Shown piece by piece: positions 39,515-48,443 of a DNA stretch of 63,121 nucleotides (the first letter of the stretch is position 1; each line of letters opens with the position of its first letter). The DNA is taken from assembly GCA_024691985.1 (NCBI GenBank), contig JAILNC010000005.1, positions 1-63,121 of the forward strand, written 5' to 3'. Source of the stretch: Oscillospiraceae bacterium. GTDB lineage: Bacteria > Bacillota > Clostridia > Oscillospirales > Oscillospiraceae. Under the pieces are notes generated by a model. That model worked only from the letters and a program-made list of their open reading frames with translations, was not told where the DNA came from and did not search any database. Made by a program: the position numbers and the translations under genes.

Positions 39515-40705
39515 ATGAAAATGTCATCCAAAATGGAGCGCTGCGGTCTGTCGCCCATGCGGAAATTCAACCCGCTGGCGAACGAGGCCGTCGCGCGCGG
39601 CATCAAGATCTATCATATGAACATCGGCCAGCCCGACGTGGAGACCCCGGCGCCCTTTTATCAGGCGCTGAAGGATTTCGCCGATCCCGTTGTCTCCTAC
39701 GCGCCGGCCCCCGGCATCCCCCTGTTTCTCGACGCGGTGCGCGATTACTACCGCGGCATCGGCGTGGAGCTCAAGCGCAGCGACATCCTGCCCACCAACG
39801 GCGGCAGCGAGGCGCTGCAGATGGTTTTCGCCACCATCCTGGACGACGGGGACGAGGTCGTCATCCCCGAGCCCTTCTATCCGAACTACCACACCTCCGT
39901 GACGCTCGCCGGCGCGACGATCCGCCCCATCCCCACCTGTGTCGAGGAGGGCTATTTCTATGCCGACCGGGCGCGCGTCGAGCCCTGCATCAACGAGCGC
40001 ACCCGCGCCCTGTTCATCACCAACCCCGGCAACCCCACCGGCGCGGTGCTCACGCCCGAGCAGCTCAAGCTCATGCTGGATATTGCGAAGGAGCACGATC
40101 TCTTCATCATCTGCGACGAGGTCTACCGCGAGTTCGTCTACGCGGGCGAGCCGCTGTTGAGCGGCCTGCAGTATGAGGGCTACGAGGACAACGTCGTCGT
40201 AATCGACTCGGTGTCCAAGCGCTTCTCCGCCTGCGGCGCGCGCGTGGGCTGCGTCATCTCCAAGAACAAGGCTTTCATGGCCCAGGTCATGAAGTGGTGC
40301 CAGTGCCGTCTGGCCTCGGCCACGGTGGAGCAGATCGCCTCCGCCGCGCTGTACAAGATGGATCCGGGCTACTTCGACGCCGTGCGCGACGAGTACCGCC
40401 TGCGCCGCGACACCTGCGTGCGCAAGCTCAAAGAGATCCCCGGCTGCGTGTGCGAGACGCCCAAGGGCGCGTTCTACGTCATGTGCGCCCTGCCCGTCGA
40501 CGACGCCGACAAGTTCCAGGCCTGGCTGCTGCGCGAGTTCGACGACCAGGGCGAGACCATGATGTTCGCCCCGGGCGAGCCGTTCTACGCCACGCCCGGC
40601 CGCGGCCGCAACGAGGTCCGCCTGGCCTACACCATCAACGCGCCCGACATCGCCCGCGCCATCGACATCCTCAAGATCGGCATCGAGAAGTACAACGCAA
40701 GATAA
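39515..40705 (+). CDS. PLP-dependent class I/II aminotransferase (AspB-like)
   Basis: A 396-residue fold-type I aminotransferase. The small-domain N-terminus has 'IYHMNIGQPDVETPAPF'; 'FITNPGNPTGAVLTPEQL' and 'IICDEVYREFVYAG' bind the cofactor ring; the Schiff-base lysine is in 'VIDSVSKRFSACGARVGCVI'; the carboxylate-binding Arg is likely in 'GRGRNEVRLAY'. This fits aspartate/aromatic aminotransferases. Codon use is strongly biased, suggesting high expression. It stands alone between its promoter and a strong terminator. The substrate is not determined. Confidence 0.88.
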   Translation: MKMSSKMERCGLSPMRKFNPLANEAVARGIKIYHMNIGQPDVETPAPFYQALKDFADPVVSYAPAPGIPLFLDAVRDYYRGIGVELKRSDILPTNGGSEALQMVFATILDDGDEVVIPEPFYPNYHTSVTLAGATIRPIPTCVEEGYFYADRARVEPCINERTRALFITNPGNPTGAVLTPEQLKLMLDIAKEHDLFIICDEVYREFVYAGEPLLSGLQYEGYEDNVVVIDSVSKRFSACGARVGCVISKNKAFMAQVMKWCQCRLASATVEQIASAALYKMDPGYFDAVRDEYRLRRDTCVRKLKEIPGCVCETPKGAFYVMCALPVDDADKFQAWLLREFDDQGETMMFAPGEPFYATPGRGRNEVRLAYTINAPDIARAIDILKIGIEKYNAR

Positions 40706-40770
40706 TTGCTTCTTCTCACCGCAGGGGATGACGCCCTCGGCATCCCGGCAGCAATCACGCAAGCAAATGC

Positions 40771-40822
40771 AAATCTCCGGCGAATACGTACCGTTTTCCG
40801 TATTCGCCGGAGGTTTTTAGTT
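40771..40822. terminator. bidirectional terminator
   Basis: Arms 40771-40788 and 40799-40816 pair over 18 positions (core CTCCGGCGAATACG/CGTATTCGCCGGAG), with TTTTTAGTTTTTT behind on the plus strand and a T-rich tail on the minus strand. It ends both the aminotransferase gene and glycan operon B. Confidence 0.92.
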
Positions 40823-40877
40823 TTTTCGCTTTTTGCCGCTCGGGCCGTCGGGGCGCCGGCCACTGCAGGCGCGCCTG

Positions 40878-41978
40878 TCACCCCAATATGATGTCGCAGA
40901 TGCGGTCGACGTCGTCGGGGGCGAGGCCCACATAGAGCGGCAGGGTCAGGACCCGGTCGCCCACGTATCTGGCGACGGGCGTGGCCTCCGGGTCGAAGCC
41001 CGGGCGGCCCCGGTAGCAGTCGAAGGAATTGGTGATGGGATAGAAGTACTTGCGCGCGATGATGTTCTGCTCGGCCAGACGGGCGAACACCTCGTCCCGC
41101 GTATATTTGCAGCCGTCGAACACGACCGGGAAATAGGCGTAGTTGGATTGGACGCCCGGCTGCACCGCGTTGAGCCGGAGCCCCGGCACGCCGCCGAGGC
41201 GGGCGCGGTAATGCTCCACCACCGCACGGCGCTCTTCGAGCCATGCGTCCAGATGGCGGAGATTGCACAAGCCCATGGCGGCGGAAAACTCGTTCATCTT
41301 CGCGTTGCCGCCGACGAAGGCCACCTCCTCGGGGCCGCGGATGCCGAAGTTCTTCAGATCGCAGATGCGCTCGCGCAGGGCGGGGTCCTTGCAGCAGACC
41401 GCGCCGCCCTCGATTGTGTGGAAGACCTTGGTGGCGTGGAAGGAGAACATGGCCGCGTCCCCGAAGCAGGCCGCGCTGACGCCGTCCTTCTTCACGCCGA
41501 AGGCGTGGGCCGCGTCGTAGACGACCTTGAGGCCGTGTTTTTCCGCGATGCGGGCGATGGCGTCGACGTCGCAGAGATTGCCGTAGACGTGGATGGGCAG
41601 GATGGCGACGGTCCTTTCGGTGATGAGGGCTTCGAGCTTCTTGGGGTCGATGGTGTAGGTCTCGGGGTCGACGTCGCAGAAGACCGGGGTGCAGCCGCTG
41701 CGGACGATGGCGTGGGTGGTGGAGGCGAAGGTGAAGGGCGAGGTAATGATCTCTCCGTGCAGCTCCAGCGCCTCCAGGACGTTTTCCAGCGCCAGGTGTC
41801 CGTTGGTGAGCAGCGTGACGCAGGGGGCGCCGAGATACTCCCCGAGCGCCTTTTCCAGCGCCTCATGCTTTTCGCCCATATTGGTCAGCCAATGGCTGTC
41901 CCAGATGCTGCGGATCTCCGCGCAGTATTCCTCATAGTCCGGGAGGGACGAGCGCGTGACGTTGATGGTTTCAGACAT
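40878..41978 (-). CDS. DegT/DnrJ/EryC1/StrS sugar aminotransferase
   Basis: A 366-residue PLP enzyme: 'TNGHLALENVLEAL', 'TSPFTFASTTHAI' and 'VVYDAAHAFGVKKDGVSA' bind cofactor and sugar nucleotide, and the PLP lysine is in 'FSFHATKVFHTIEGGAVCC'. Sequence style is close to dTDP-4-amino or dTDP-3-amino-6-deoxyhexose aminotransferases (VioA/FdtB). It is the last gene of operon B. ATG follows GGAG. No dTDP-sugar synthesis genes are in the window, so the keto-sugar donor must come from elsewhere. Confidence 0.88.
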   Translation of the reverse strand: MSETINVTRSSLPDYEEYCAEIRSIWDSHWLTNMGEKHEALEKALGEYLGAPCVTLLTNGHLALENVLEALELHGEIITSPFTFASTTHAIVRSGCTPVFCDVDPETYTIDPKKLEALITERTVAILPIHVYGNLCDVDAIARIAEKHGLKVVYDAAHAFGVKKDGVSAACFGDAAMFSFHATKVFHTIEGGAVCCKDPALRERICDLKNFGIRGPEEVAFVGGNAKMNEFSAAMGLCNLRHLDAWLEERRAVVEHYRARLGGVPGLRLNAVQPGVQSNYAYFPVVFDGCKYTRDEVFARLAEQNIIARKYFYPITNSFDCYRGRPGFDPEATPVARYVGDRVLTLPLYVGLAPDDVDRICDIILG

Positions 41979-42006
41979 GGCAATGCTCCGTTTTTCCCAA
42001 AGAGTT

Positions 42007-43203
42007 TTATTTCGTGACGACGCGGTACCAGCTCTCGTCGGCCATGCGCGTCTCCAGCGTTTCCCGGTCCGGGAAGTTCAGCACCAGGGTGCCGATGGCC
42101 TTGTTGGCCCCGCTGAAGCGCTCCACCCGATCGCCGGGGGCGACCCAGAGGTCGGTCTCGACGACGCAGGGCCGCACGGCAGGATCGATCCGCAGCTCGG
42201 AGAAGACGCCGTCGGCGTCGCTGTGCAGGATGACCTCGGCCCAGTGGCCGTTGTAGACGGGGTCGTGCATCTCGTCCACCGGGAGGTCGACGGCGGCCTT
42301 CACGGCGTTGCGGATCAGCGACACGCCGGTCGCCAGCTCCAGTACCTCGCTCAGGCGGTTGCCGCCGCCGCGGGGGGAGACCTCCATGATGTAGGCCCTG
42401 CCGTCCGTGCCCTGGCGGGTCTCGATGTTGTAGACGGAGCTTTTGAGCTTCAGCAGGCGCATAAGGCGCTGCAGCTCGCCGCGAAGCTCGCGCTGGACCT
42501 CGTCCGGCATGGAGGAAGGCCAGGTGTAGGCCGCCGGGGTATAGGGATTCTCAGCCCGTTCATCGAAGCGCTGCTCGTCGAAGGAGCAGTAGACCAGCTC
42601 CCCGTCGACGGAGAAGCAGTCGGTATCCGAGGAGAAGCCGCGCTGGGTGATGAACTGCTCGACGATGAAGGCGCCGCAGTGCGAAAAGGGCAGCGCATGC
42701 GCGATGGCGGCGGGCAGCTCCCCGGCGCTGTCGACGCGGGTGACGCCCTTGCTCCCGGCGGAGTCCACGGGCTTGACGATCATGGGCCAGGGGTAGTCAA
42801 CCGCGTCCGCGAGGGCGTCGGCGGCGTCGGTGTAGCGCTTCGCCCAGGGGACCGTAAAGCCGTTGTCGCGCAGGAAGGCGCGGAAGCGCCCCTTGTCCTG
42901 CAGGATCGAGACGGCTTCATAGGAGCCGGCGAAGGGCAGGCCCAGCTTCTCGGCCACATAGGCGGCCGTCGTCACGCCGGGGTCGCAGGCAAAGCTCATG
43001 ACGCCGCTGATGCCGAGCTCGCGCGCGGTCTCCAGTACGGCTTCCTTGTCGATGATGGAGACGTTGCGGTACTCGTCGGCGTATTTGTGGGCGGTGTTGT
43101 CTGGCAGATAGTCGCAGGTGACGACGTACAGGCCGAGCGCGTGCGCCTCGCGGATGACGGGCAGCAGATAGTTCGAGCCGCCGAGCAGCAGCAGTTTTTT
43201 CAC
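42007..43203 (-). CDS. ATP-grasp ligase of the glycan locus
   Basis: A 398-residue protein with a pre-ATP-grasp Rossmann part ('LLLLGGSNYLLPVIREAHAL'), the ATP-grasp lysine region 'WPMIVKPVDSAGSKGVTRV' and the Mg-binding end 'YIMEVSPRGGGNRLSEVLEL'. Family members join a carboxylate to an amine or thiol with ATP. In an operon with a sugar aminotransferase it may attach an amino acid or other acid to the amino sugar; that is inference. The start is GTG at 43203 behind AAGGAGG. Confidence 0.82.
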   Translation of the reverse strand: MKKLLLLGGSNYLLPVIREAHALGLYVVTCDYLPDNTAHKYADEYRNVSIIDKEAVLETARELGISGVMSFACDPGVTTAAYVAEKLGLPFAGSYEAVSILQDKGRFRAFLRDNGFTVPWAKRYTDAADALADAVDYPWPMIVKPVDSAGSKGVTRVDSAGELPAAIAHALPFSHCGAFIVEQFITQRGFSSDTDCFSVDGELVYCSFDEQRFDERAENPYTPAAYTWPSSMPDEVQRELRGELQRLMRLLKLKSSVYNIETRQGTDGRAYIMEVSPRGGGNRLSEVLELATGVSLIRNAVKAAVDLPVDEMHDPVYNGHWAEVILHSDADGVFSELRIDPAVRPCVVETDLWVAPGDRVERFSGANKAIGTLVLNFPDRETLETRMADESWYRVVTK

Positions 43204-43215
43204 GTCGTCGCCTCC

Positions 43216-44196
43216 TTATTCGTTGTAGCCCCGCGCCTTGCGATAGAGCTTATGCAGGGAAGGGAATGCGCATTTGACCGCGTTCTTGACGCGGAAGGAC
43301 AGGGGCTTCGTTTTGAGGATCGCGCGGTAGGGCGGGCGCCTCAGCTCCCGGTCCCGGCCGAGGATGTAGAGCAGATCGAAGTTCCAGCGCACGAGGTTCT
43401 CGTCGACGAGCCGAAGAAGCGCCTCGTCCTGCACATGGCCGCGGAAGGCGGTGAGCATCTCGATCACCCCGCGATAAAAGCGGGCGAGCTTTTTTGTCTG
43501 CGCCTCCTTGTCGGAGCTCCAGGAGTCGGCGCCGCTGTTGACGCGGTAGACCGACATGAAGCGCGCGAGACAGCGGATCTTCCCGTTGAGGCGCAGCCAG
43601 AGGGCGTAGGGGAAATCCGTGAAGCCGTGCGCGTCCGCGATATGGTAGAAGTCCGGCGTCTCGGCCAGCACGGCGGTCCTGCCCAGGATGGAGCTGGTGT
43701 GAAAGGCGTGGTTCATGCCCGGCAGGATGTCGGCAAACTCAATGTCGCAGTCCTCGCTGTGGGAGACGAGCGACTCGTCCGGCCGCGCGCCGTCGCAGAA
43801 GAGCAGCTCGGTATCGTGCACGCAGGCGGAGTACTCCGGATGGGCCTCCAGAAAATCGACCTGGCGCTGGAGCTTCGTGGGGTCGGTCCAGTAGTCGTCC
43901 CCCTCGCAGATGGCGGTGTACTTGCCGCGCGCGGCGGGGAAAAAGACCTCGTCATATACGTTGATGCCCTGGGAATACAGGTTCTTCTCCGGGTAGAAGG
44001 CGCGGATCTTATCGGGCCAGCGCGCCTCGTACTCGCGGATGACGGCGGCGGTGCCGTCCGTGGAGACGTCGTCGTTGATCAGGATCTCATAGGCGAAATC
44101 CGTCACCTGTCCGACCATGCCGTCCAGGCAGGTGCGGATGTATTTCTCATGGTTGTAGGCGGTGCAGAGCACCGTGACCAGGATCTCATCCGACAT
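43216..44196 (-). CDS. glycosyltransferase family 2
   Basis: A 326-residue GT-A enzyme: 'VTVLCTAYNHEKYIRTCLDG', 'YEILINDDVSTDGTAAVIRE' and 'ICEGDDYWTDPTKLQRQVDF' carry the nucleotide- and metal-binding acidic residues. It starts 11 bases inside the flippase gene. It is a clear sister of the GT2 gene at 45655, with shared blocks along most of the length. Cytosolic, probably membrane-associated; donor unknown. Confidence 0.88.
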   Translation of the reverse strand: MSDEILVTVLCTAYNHEKYIRTCLDGMVGQVTDFAYEILINDDVSTDGTAAVIREYEARWPDKIRAFYPEKNLYSQGINVYDEVFFPAARGKYTAICEGDDYWTDPTKLQRQVDFLEAHPEYSACVHDTELLFCDGARPDESLVSHSEDCDIEFADILPGMNHAFHTSSILGRTAVLAETPDFYHIADAHGFTDFPYALWLRLNGKIRCLARFMSVYRVNSGADSWSSDKEAQTKKLARFYRGVIEMLTAFRGHVQDEALLRLVDENLVRWNFDLLYILGRDRELRRPPYRAILKTKPLSFRVKNAVKCAFPSLHKLYRKARGYNE

Positions 44197-45658
44197 GGGA
44201 CTCTCCCTCCTCCGCGCCGCCGCGGTGCAGGAAGTTCGCGGCCACCCCGAGCAGGAAGCGGAAGCTCTCGAGCTTCAGAAGGGCCGACACGCCGACGTAG
44301 AACGCGATGCCCGCGGGCACCATGATCAGCAGCGTGACCAGATCGCCGAGGCCCAGCAGCGTGACGGGGTAGATCACCGCGGCCATGCCGGCGCTGAGCA
44401 GGACGGCGGGGACGGTGTCGTACAGCTGCTGCACGACGGGGTAGCCGAGCATGCGGCGGTTGGGCCAGGCGTTGATGATCAGGGAGATAAAGCCCGAGAT
44501 CAGCACGCTCACGGCCACGGCGAAGACGCCGAAGGGCAGCATGAGAAACAGCAGGCCGATGCTGACGGCCTCCTTGAGGATCTCCAGCTTGAGGAAGATG
44601 TCGCTGCGGCCCAGCGCCTTGATGGCACTGAGATTCGCGGTGTGCAGGGGGTAGAGGGCGTACATGATGCAGAACACGCGCAGGTAGGGCACGCAGGGCA
44701 GCCACTTGGCCGTCAGCAGCGCGCGGATCAGCGGCTCCGCGCAGACGGCGAGGCCCGCCATGAGGGGCATCATGATATAGGAGCTGGTCTTGATGGCGCG
44801 CCGGGTCATCTCGCGCACGGACTCCCGGCTGTCCTGCTCGGCCGAAAGCACCGGCAGGAGCACCGAGTCGATGGAGGTGTTGATGTTCTCGACCACGAGC
44901 AGCGGGAGCTGGTCGGCCTTGTTGTAAAAGGCGAGATCGGCCTCGGTATAGCGCAGGCCCACGGCGAGCTGATAGAGCTTGAGATAGACCGTGTCCAGAA
45001 GCCCGGACACGAGGATTTTCCAGCCGTAGGAAATCAGGCCCCTCAGGCGCTCAAGGGAGAACATGCGCAGCGGCTTCCAGCCGACGGTGAGCCAGAGGAT
45101 GGCCGTGCTGACCGCCGCGTTCGTCAGCATCTGCGCCACCAGCGCCCAGATGCCGAAGCCCGAATAGGCCATCGTGATGCCGACGATCGCGGAGAGGATG
45201 GTGCCGCTCAATGTGGAGAAGAAGAAGCGGCGAAACTGCATTGTCTTGGCGACGTAGGCCTGCTGCACGTTCTTCACGCCGGAGATCACGATGGTCAGGC
45301 CCAGCACGCGGAAGATCGGCACGAGCGAGAGATTGTTGTACAGACGGCTGATCCAGGGGGCCGAGAAGAACAGCAGCGCATACAGCAGCAGACAGAAGAC
45401 GACGTTGAAGTAAAACACCGAGGAGAAATCCAGATCGTCGGTGTTCTTCTTCTGGATGAGGGCGTTGGCCATGCCGCTGTCCACAAAGACGTTGAGGATG
45501 GAGGTGATGACCGTGACCAGCGCGATCGTCCCGTAGAGCGAGGGGTCGAGCAGGCGGGCGAGCACGACGGACACGACGAAGGACACGAGCTGCGCCCCGC
45601 AGCGCTCCATGAAGCGCCACAGCAGATTGGAAAAGAAGCTCTGTTTTCTGTCGTTCAT
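44186..45658 (-). CDS. polysaccharide flippase (Wzx/PST family)
   Basis: A 490-residue membrane protein with about 14 predicted helices of the MOP/PST superfamily. The N-terminal 'ERCGAQLVSFVVSVVLARLL' followed by DPSLYGTIAL is the usual opening of the lipopolysaccharide-type flippase family. It would turn undecaprenyl-linked oligosaccharides to the outer face. Start ATG at 45658 overlaps the preceding stop (ATGA). It sits between the two sister GT2 genes. It is the only flippase in the window, so it may also serve locus A. Confidence 0.9.
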   Translation of the reverse strand: MNDRKQSFFSNLLWRFMERCGAQLVSFVVSVVLARLLDPSLYGTIALVTVITSILNVFVDSGMANALIQKKNTDDLDFSSVFYFNVVFCLLLYALLFFSAPWISRLYNNLSLVPIFRVLGLTIVISGVKNVQQAYVAKTMQFRRFFFSTLSGTILSAIVGITMAYSGFGIWALVAQMLTNAAVSTAILWLTVGWKPLRMFSLERLRGLISYGWKILVSGLLDTVYLKLYQLAVGLRYTEADLAFYNKADQLPLLVVENINTSIDSVLLPVLSAEQDSRESVREMTRRAIKTSSYIMMPLMAGLAVCAEPLIRALLTAKWLPCVPYLRVFCIMYALYPLHTANLSAIKALGRSDIFLKLEILKEAVSIGLLFLMLPFGVFAVAVSVLISGFISLIINAWPNRRMLGYPVVQQLYDTVPAVLLSAGMAAVIYPVTLLGLGDLVTLLIMVPAGIAFYVGVSALLKLESFRFLLGVAANFLHRGGAEEGESHVG

Positions 45659-46644
45659 CCGTTCTCTCCGTAATGGCGGCGTCTGCGCCAGGCGCGCTGC
45701 AGCGCCGGGAAACAGCATTTCACAAGGTTTTTGAGGCGGTAGTCCAGGCTCTGCCGCTTCAGGATCGCGTCGTAGGGCGGGAGGCGCTGCTCGCGGTCGC
45801 GGCCCTCAAAATGCATCAGCTCGAACTCGGTCTCGAGGATAGCCTGATCCACGGCCGAAACGCGCTCGCCCTGCGCCCAGGGGCGGAAGGCGCGCAGCAG
45901 CGCGAGCTTGCCGGTCATGTACTCCCGCATGGCCGCATAGCCGCCGTCGACGGCGGAGCTCCAGGCGGCGTTGTTCGAGTGCATGCGGTAGACCGACATG
46001 CAGCGGTCCAGGTAACGGACGGGGCCGTTGGTGATCATCCACAGCCCGTCCGGGTGGTCGCCGAAGCCGTGGGCCAGACCCACATAGAAAAAGTCCGCCG
46101 GGTGGGCAATGATCTCCTTTTTCGCGACGACGGAGCTGGTGTGGAAGGCGTGGGACATGCCGTAGAGCACATCCTCAAAGCGCACGTCGCAGTCCGCGCC
46201 GTGATGCAGCAGACGGTAGTCCGGCTTTTCCCCGCCGCAGGCGTGCACCAGCGTGTCGTGCACACAGGCTGTGTATTCCGGGTGCGCCTCCAGAAAACCC
46301 ACCTGCAGCTGCAGCTTGTCCGGATCGGTCCAGTAGTCGTCCCCCTCGCACAGGGCGATGTACTTGCCGCGCGCCGCGGGATAGAGCACCTCGAGACAGG
46401 GCTCCTTCCCCTCGGCCAGATTCAGCACGTGGGTCTGCTGGAAAAAGGGTCTGATCAGGTCGGGATGCTTCCCGGCATACTCCCGCAGGATGGCGGCCGT
46501 GGAGTCGGTCGACACGTCGTCGTTGACAAGGATCTCATAGCGGAAGCTCGTCCTCTGCATCAGGAAGCCGTCGAGCGCATCGCGCAGATACTTTTCGTGA
46601 TTGTAGGTCAGACAGCAGATTGAAACCAGGATATCATCGTTCAT
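45655..46644 (-). CDS. glycosyltransferase family 2
   Basis: A 329-residue GT-A enzyme with 'VSICCLTYNHEKYLRDALDG', 'YEILVNDDVSTDSTAAILRE' and 'LCEGDDYWTDPDKLQLQVGF'. It matches the GT2 at 43216 block by block, including the ends 'REQRLPPYDAILKRQSL' versus 'RELRRPPYRAILKTKPL', so one arose from the other by duplication. The ATG at 46644 follows GGAGG inside the end of the WbqC-like gene. Confidence 0.88.
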   Translation of the reverse strand: MNDDILVSICCLTYNHEKYLRDALDGFLMQRTSFRYEILVNDDVSTDSTAAILREYAGKHPDLIRPFFQQTHVLNLAEGKEPCLEVLYPAARGKYIALCEGDDYWTDPDKLQLQVGFLEAHPEYTACVHDTLVHACGGEKPDYRLLHHGADCDVRFEDVLYGMSHAFHTSSVVAKKEIIAHPADFFYVGLAHGFGDHPDGLWMITNGPVRYLDRCMSVYRMHSNNAAWSSAVDGGYAAMREYMTGKLALLRAFRPWAQGERVSAVDQAILETEFELMHFEGRDREQRLPPYDAILKRQSLDYRLKNLVKCCFPALQRAWRRRRHYGENG

Positions 46645-47380
46645 GGCAGCCTCCGAAAGCCTCTTCCTTCTGGAGGATCCCATCCTCCGTGACCCAGACG
46701 TACTGATCCAGCATCGTCCGGATCTCCTCTGGGGAGTTGAACATGATCACGTCCAGGATCGAGAGCTTGTCCACAAAAGCGCCGCCGTACTGCCTGTACG
46801 CAATCTCCCCGGTCCGGATGAAGCGCAGCGAGATCCCGTGGCGGCGGAAATCCTCAAAGCTGTACAGCGCCATTCCGCCGATGGGATTGGCATAGACGTC
46901 GGCCCCGAGCTTTTCGCAGAAATCAAAGATCCTCTGCTCGCGCTTGAGCAGGCTGTTCCCCTCGATCTCGGAGGTCTTCATGATCGGCGTGGTGATGCCC
47001 AGATAGGCGCAGATCTCCCGGATGGAGAACAGCAGATACTCCGAGAGGACCTCCTCTTCGCAGCTGAGGATCCCGTCGATCAGCTCGCGGCCGGCTTCAT
47101 AATACGGCGCGTTGTGGTAGGCCTCATAGATCTTGTTCATCTTTTTGCGCTTGTCGATCTCCGCGCGGCGCAGCTCCGAACAAAGGCGGAAAGAGCTGGC
47201 CTTCTGCACCTCGACCCCGAAGTACTCGGGCGCGCCGTTGAACAAAATGCGGTTGCGGTTGATCCAGCCCCGTTTGATATAGGCATAGTCGTCGCCGATC
47301 AGAAAGAGATCCGACGCGTGTATCAGCTGCCAATAGGCGATATAGGGCAGAAAATACGGCTGGTTGGCCGCTGCGATCAT
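46634..47380 (-). CDS. WbqC-family protein
   Basis: A 248-residue cytosolic protein of the WbqC family ('AANQPYFLPYIAYWQLIHAS', 'YIKRGWINRNRILFNG', 'ITTPIMKTSEIEG', 'ADVYANPIGGMALYSFEDFR'). The family is found in surface-polysaccharide loci; its reaction is not settled. The ATG at 47380 follows GGGGGG. It is the first gene of operon B, behind a good promoter at 47420-47448. Confidence 0.88.
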   Translation of the reverse strand: MIAAANQPYFLPYIAYWQLIHASDLFLIGDDYAYIKRGWINRNRILFNGAPEYFGVEVQKASSFRLCSELRRAEIDKRKKMNKIYEAYHNAPYYEAGRELIDGILSCEEEVLSEYLLFSIREICAYLGITTPIMKTSEIEGNSLLKREQRIFDFCEKLGADVYANPIGGMALYSFEDFRRHGISLRFIRTGEIAYRQYGGAFVDKLSILDVIMFNSPEEIRTMLDQYVWVTEDGILQKEEAFGGCHER

Positions 47381-47419
47381 TCTGATTCCCCCCCGGACAT
47401 CCACACAAAAATCTATAAC

Positions 47420-47448
47420 AGTATAGCTCATTCCCGGGAGTTTTTCAA
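47420..47448 (-). promoter_or_regulatory. promoter of glycan operon B
   Basis: On the minus strand TTGAAA and TATACT are 17 bp apart. The -35 box begins right at the end of the T-tract of the preceding terminator (47450-47483), so the two signals are packed head to tail. Confidence 0.8.
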
Positions 47449-47449
47449 T

Positions 47450-47483
47450 AAAAAAAGATGAGCCCTCCGATGGGAGGGCTCAT
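47450..47483 (-). terminator. terminator of the nucleoside transporter operon
   Basis: ATGAGCCCTCC/GGAGGGCTCAT with a 4-base loop is followed on the minus strand by CTTTTTTT. It lies 16 bases behind the last transporter gene. Confidence 0.92.
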
Positions 47484-47498
47484 GACAAGGGGAGATTT

Positions 47499-48443
47499 TT
47501 ACTTTGCCTTGATGTAGGGCTTGCCGCTGGCGGCGGGGACGCGGGACTTGCCGACGAAGAGGATCAGCGCAAGCACCGTGACCACATAGGGGATCATGGA
47601 GACCAGGTGCATATTGATGCCCGAGGAGCCGCCCAGCACGACCTTCAGGCCGGAGCAGAAGCCGAAGAGCAGGCAGCCGAGCAGAGCGCCGTGGGGACGG
47701 AACTTGCCGAAGATGACCGCCGCGATGGCAATAAAGCCCTGGCCGACGATGGAGATCGGACGGAACTGCGTCGAAATGGTCATCGTCACACAGGCGCCGC
47801 CGAGACCGGCGAGGAAACCCGAGATGCACACGCAGAGGAAGCGCATCTTGATGACGTCGATGCCCAGGGTCTCGCAGGCCTGAGGATGCTCGCCGCAGGC
47901 GCGAAGGCGCAGGCCGAAGCGGGTCTTGTAGAACACGAACCACACGATGACCACCGCCACGAACACCAGATAGGTCGAGGCGTAGTTGGCGAAGACGTTG
48001 TCCATGAAGCGGCCGAAGACCGTGGTGGTGTCGAACAGGCCGGCGAAGAGCTTGGGGATCTTCTGCGAGGCGGTCAGCGGGATGGTGTCGGTGGAGTTGA
48101 AGAGGACCTTTGCCAGCATGATGACGATGCCGGGGCCGAGCATGTTGATGGCCGTGCCGGCGATGGTCTGGTCCGCGCCGAGTTTGACCGTGGCGATCGC
48201 GTGGAGCATGCCGAAAAAGGCGCCCGCGAGTCCGCCGCAGATAAAGCCGATCCAGGGGTTGCCGGTGAAGTAGGCAACGACCGTGCCGGTGAAGGCGCCG
48301 GCGGTCATCATGCCCTCGATGCCGATGTTGACAACGCCCGAGACCTCGGAGAAGCAGGAGCCCAGCGCGCCGTAAAGCAGCGGGGTCGCGTAGACCAGCG
48401 TGGCAAAGAGGATGATGCCCAGACTGTTAACAAAGTTCGTCAT
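47499..48443 (-). CDS. nucleoside ABC transporter permease (NupQ-like)
   Basis: A 314-residue inner-membrane permease of the BPD_transp_2 family with about 8-9 helices: 'SEVSGVVNIGIEGMMTAGAF', 'TIAGTAINMLGPGI', 'GFIAIAAVIFGKFRPHGALL'. It pairs with the larger permease gene upstream, which it overlaps by ATGA. The set equals NupOPQ plus BmpA of Gram-positive bacteria, importing purine and pyrimidine nucleosides. Confidence 0.9.
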   Translation of the reverse strand: MTNFVNSLGIILFATLVYATPLLYGALGSCFSEVSGVVNIGIEGMMTAGAFTGTVVAYFTGNPWIGFICGGLAGAFFGMLHAIATVKLGADQTIAGTAINMLGPGIVIMLAKVLFNSTDTIPLTASQKIPKLFAGLFDTTTVFGRFMDNVFANYASTYLVFVAVVIVWFVFYKTRFGLRLRACGEHPQACETLGIDVIKMRFLCVCISGFLAGLGGACVTMTISTQFRPISIVGQGFIAIAAVIFGKFRPHGALLGCLLFGFCSGLKVVLGGSSGINMHLVSMIPYVVTVLALILFVGKSRVPAASGKPYIKAK

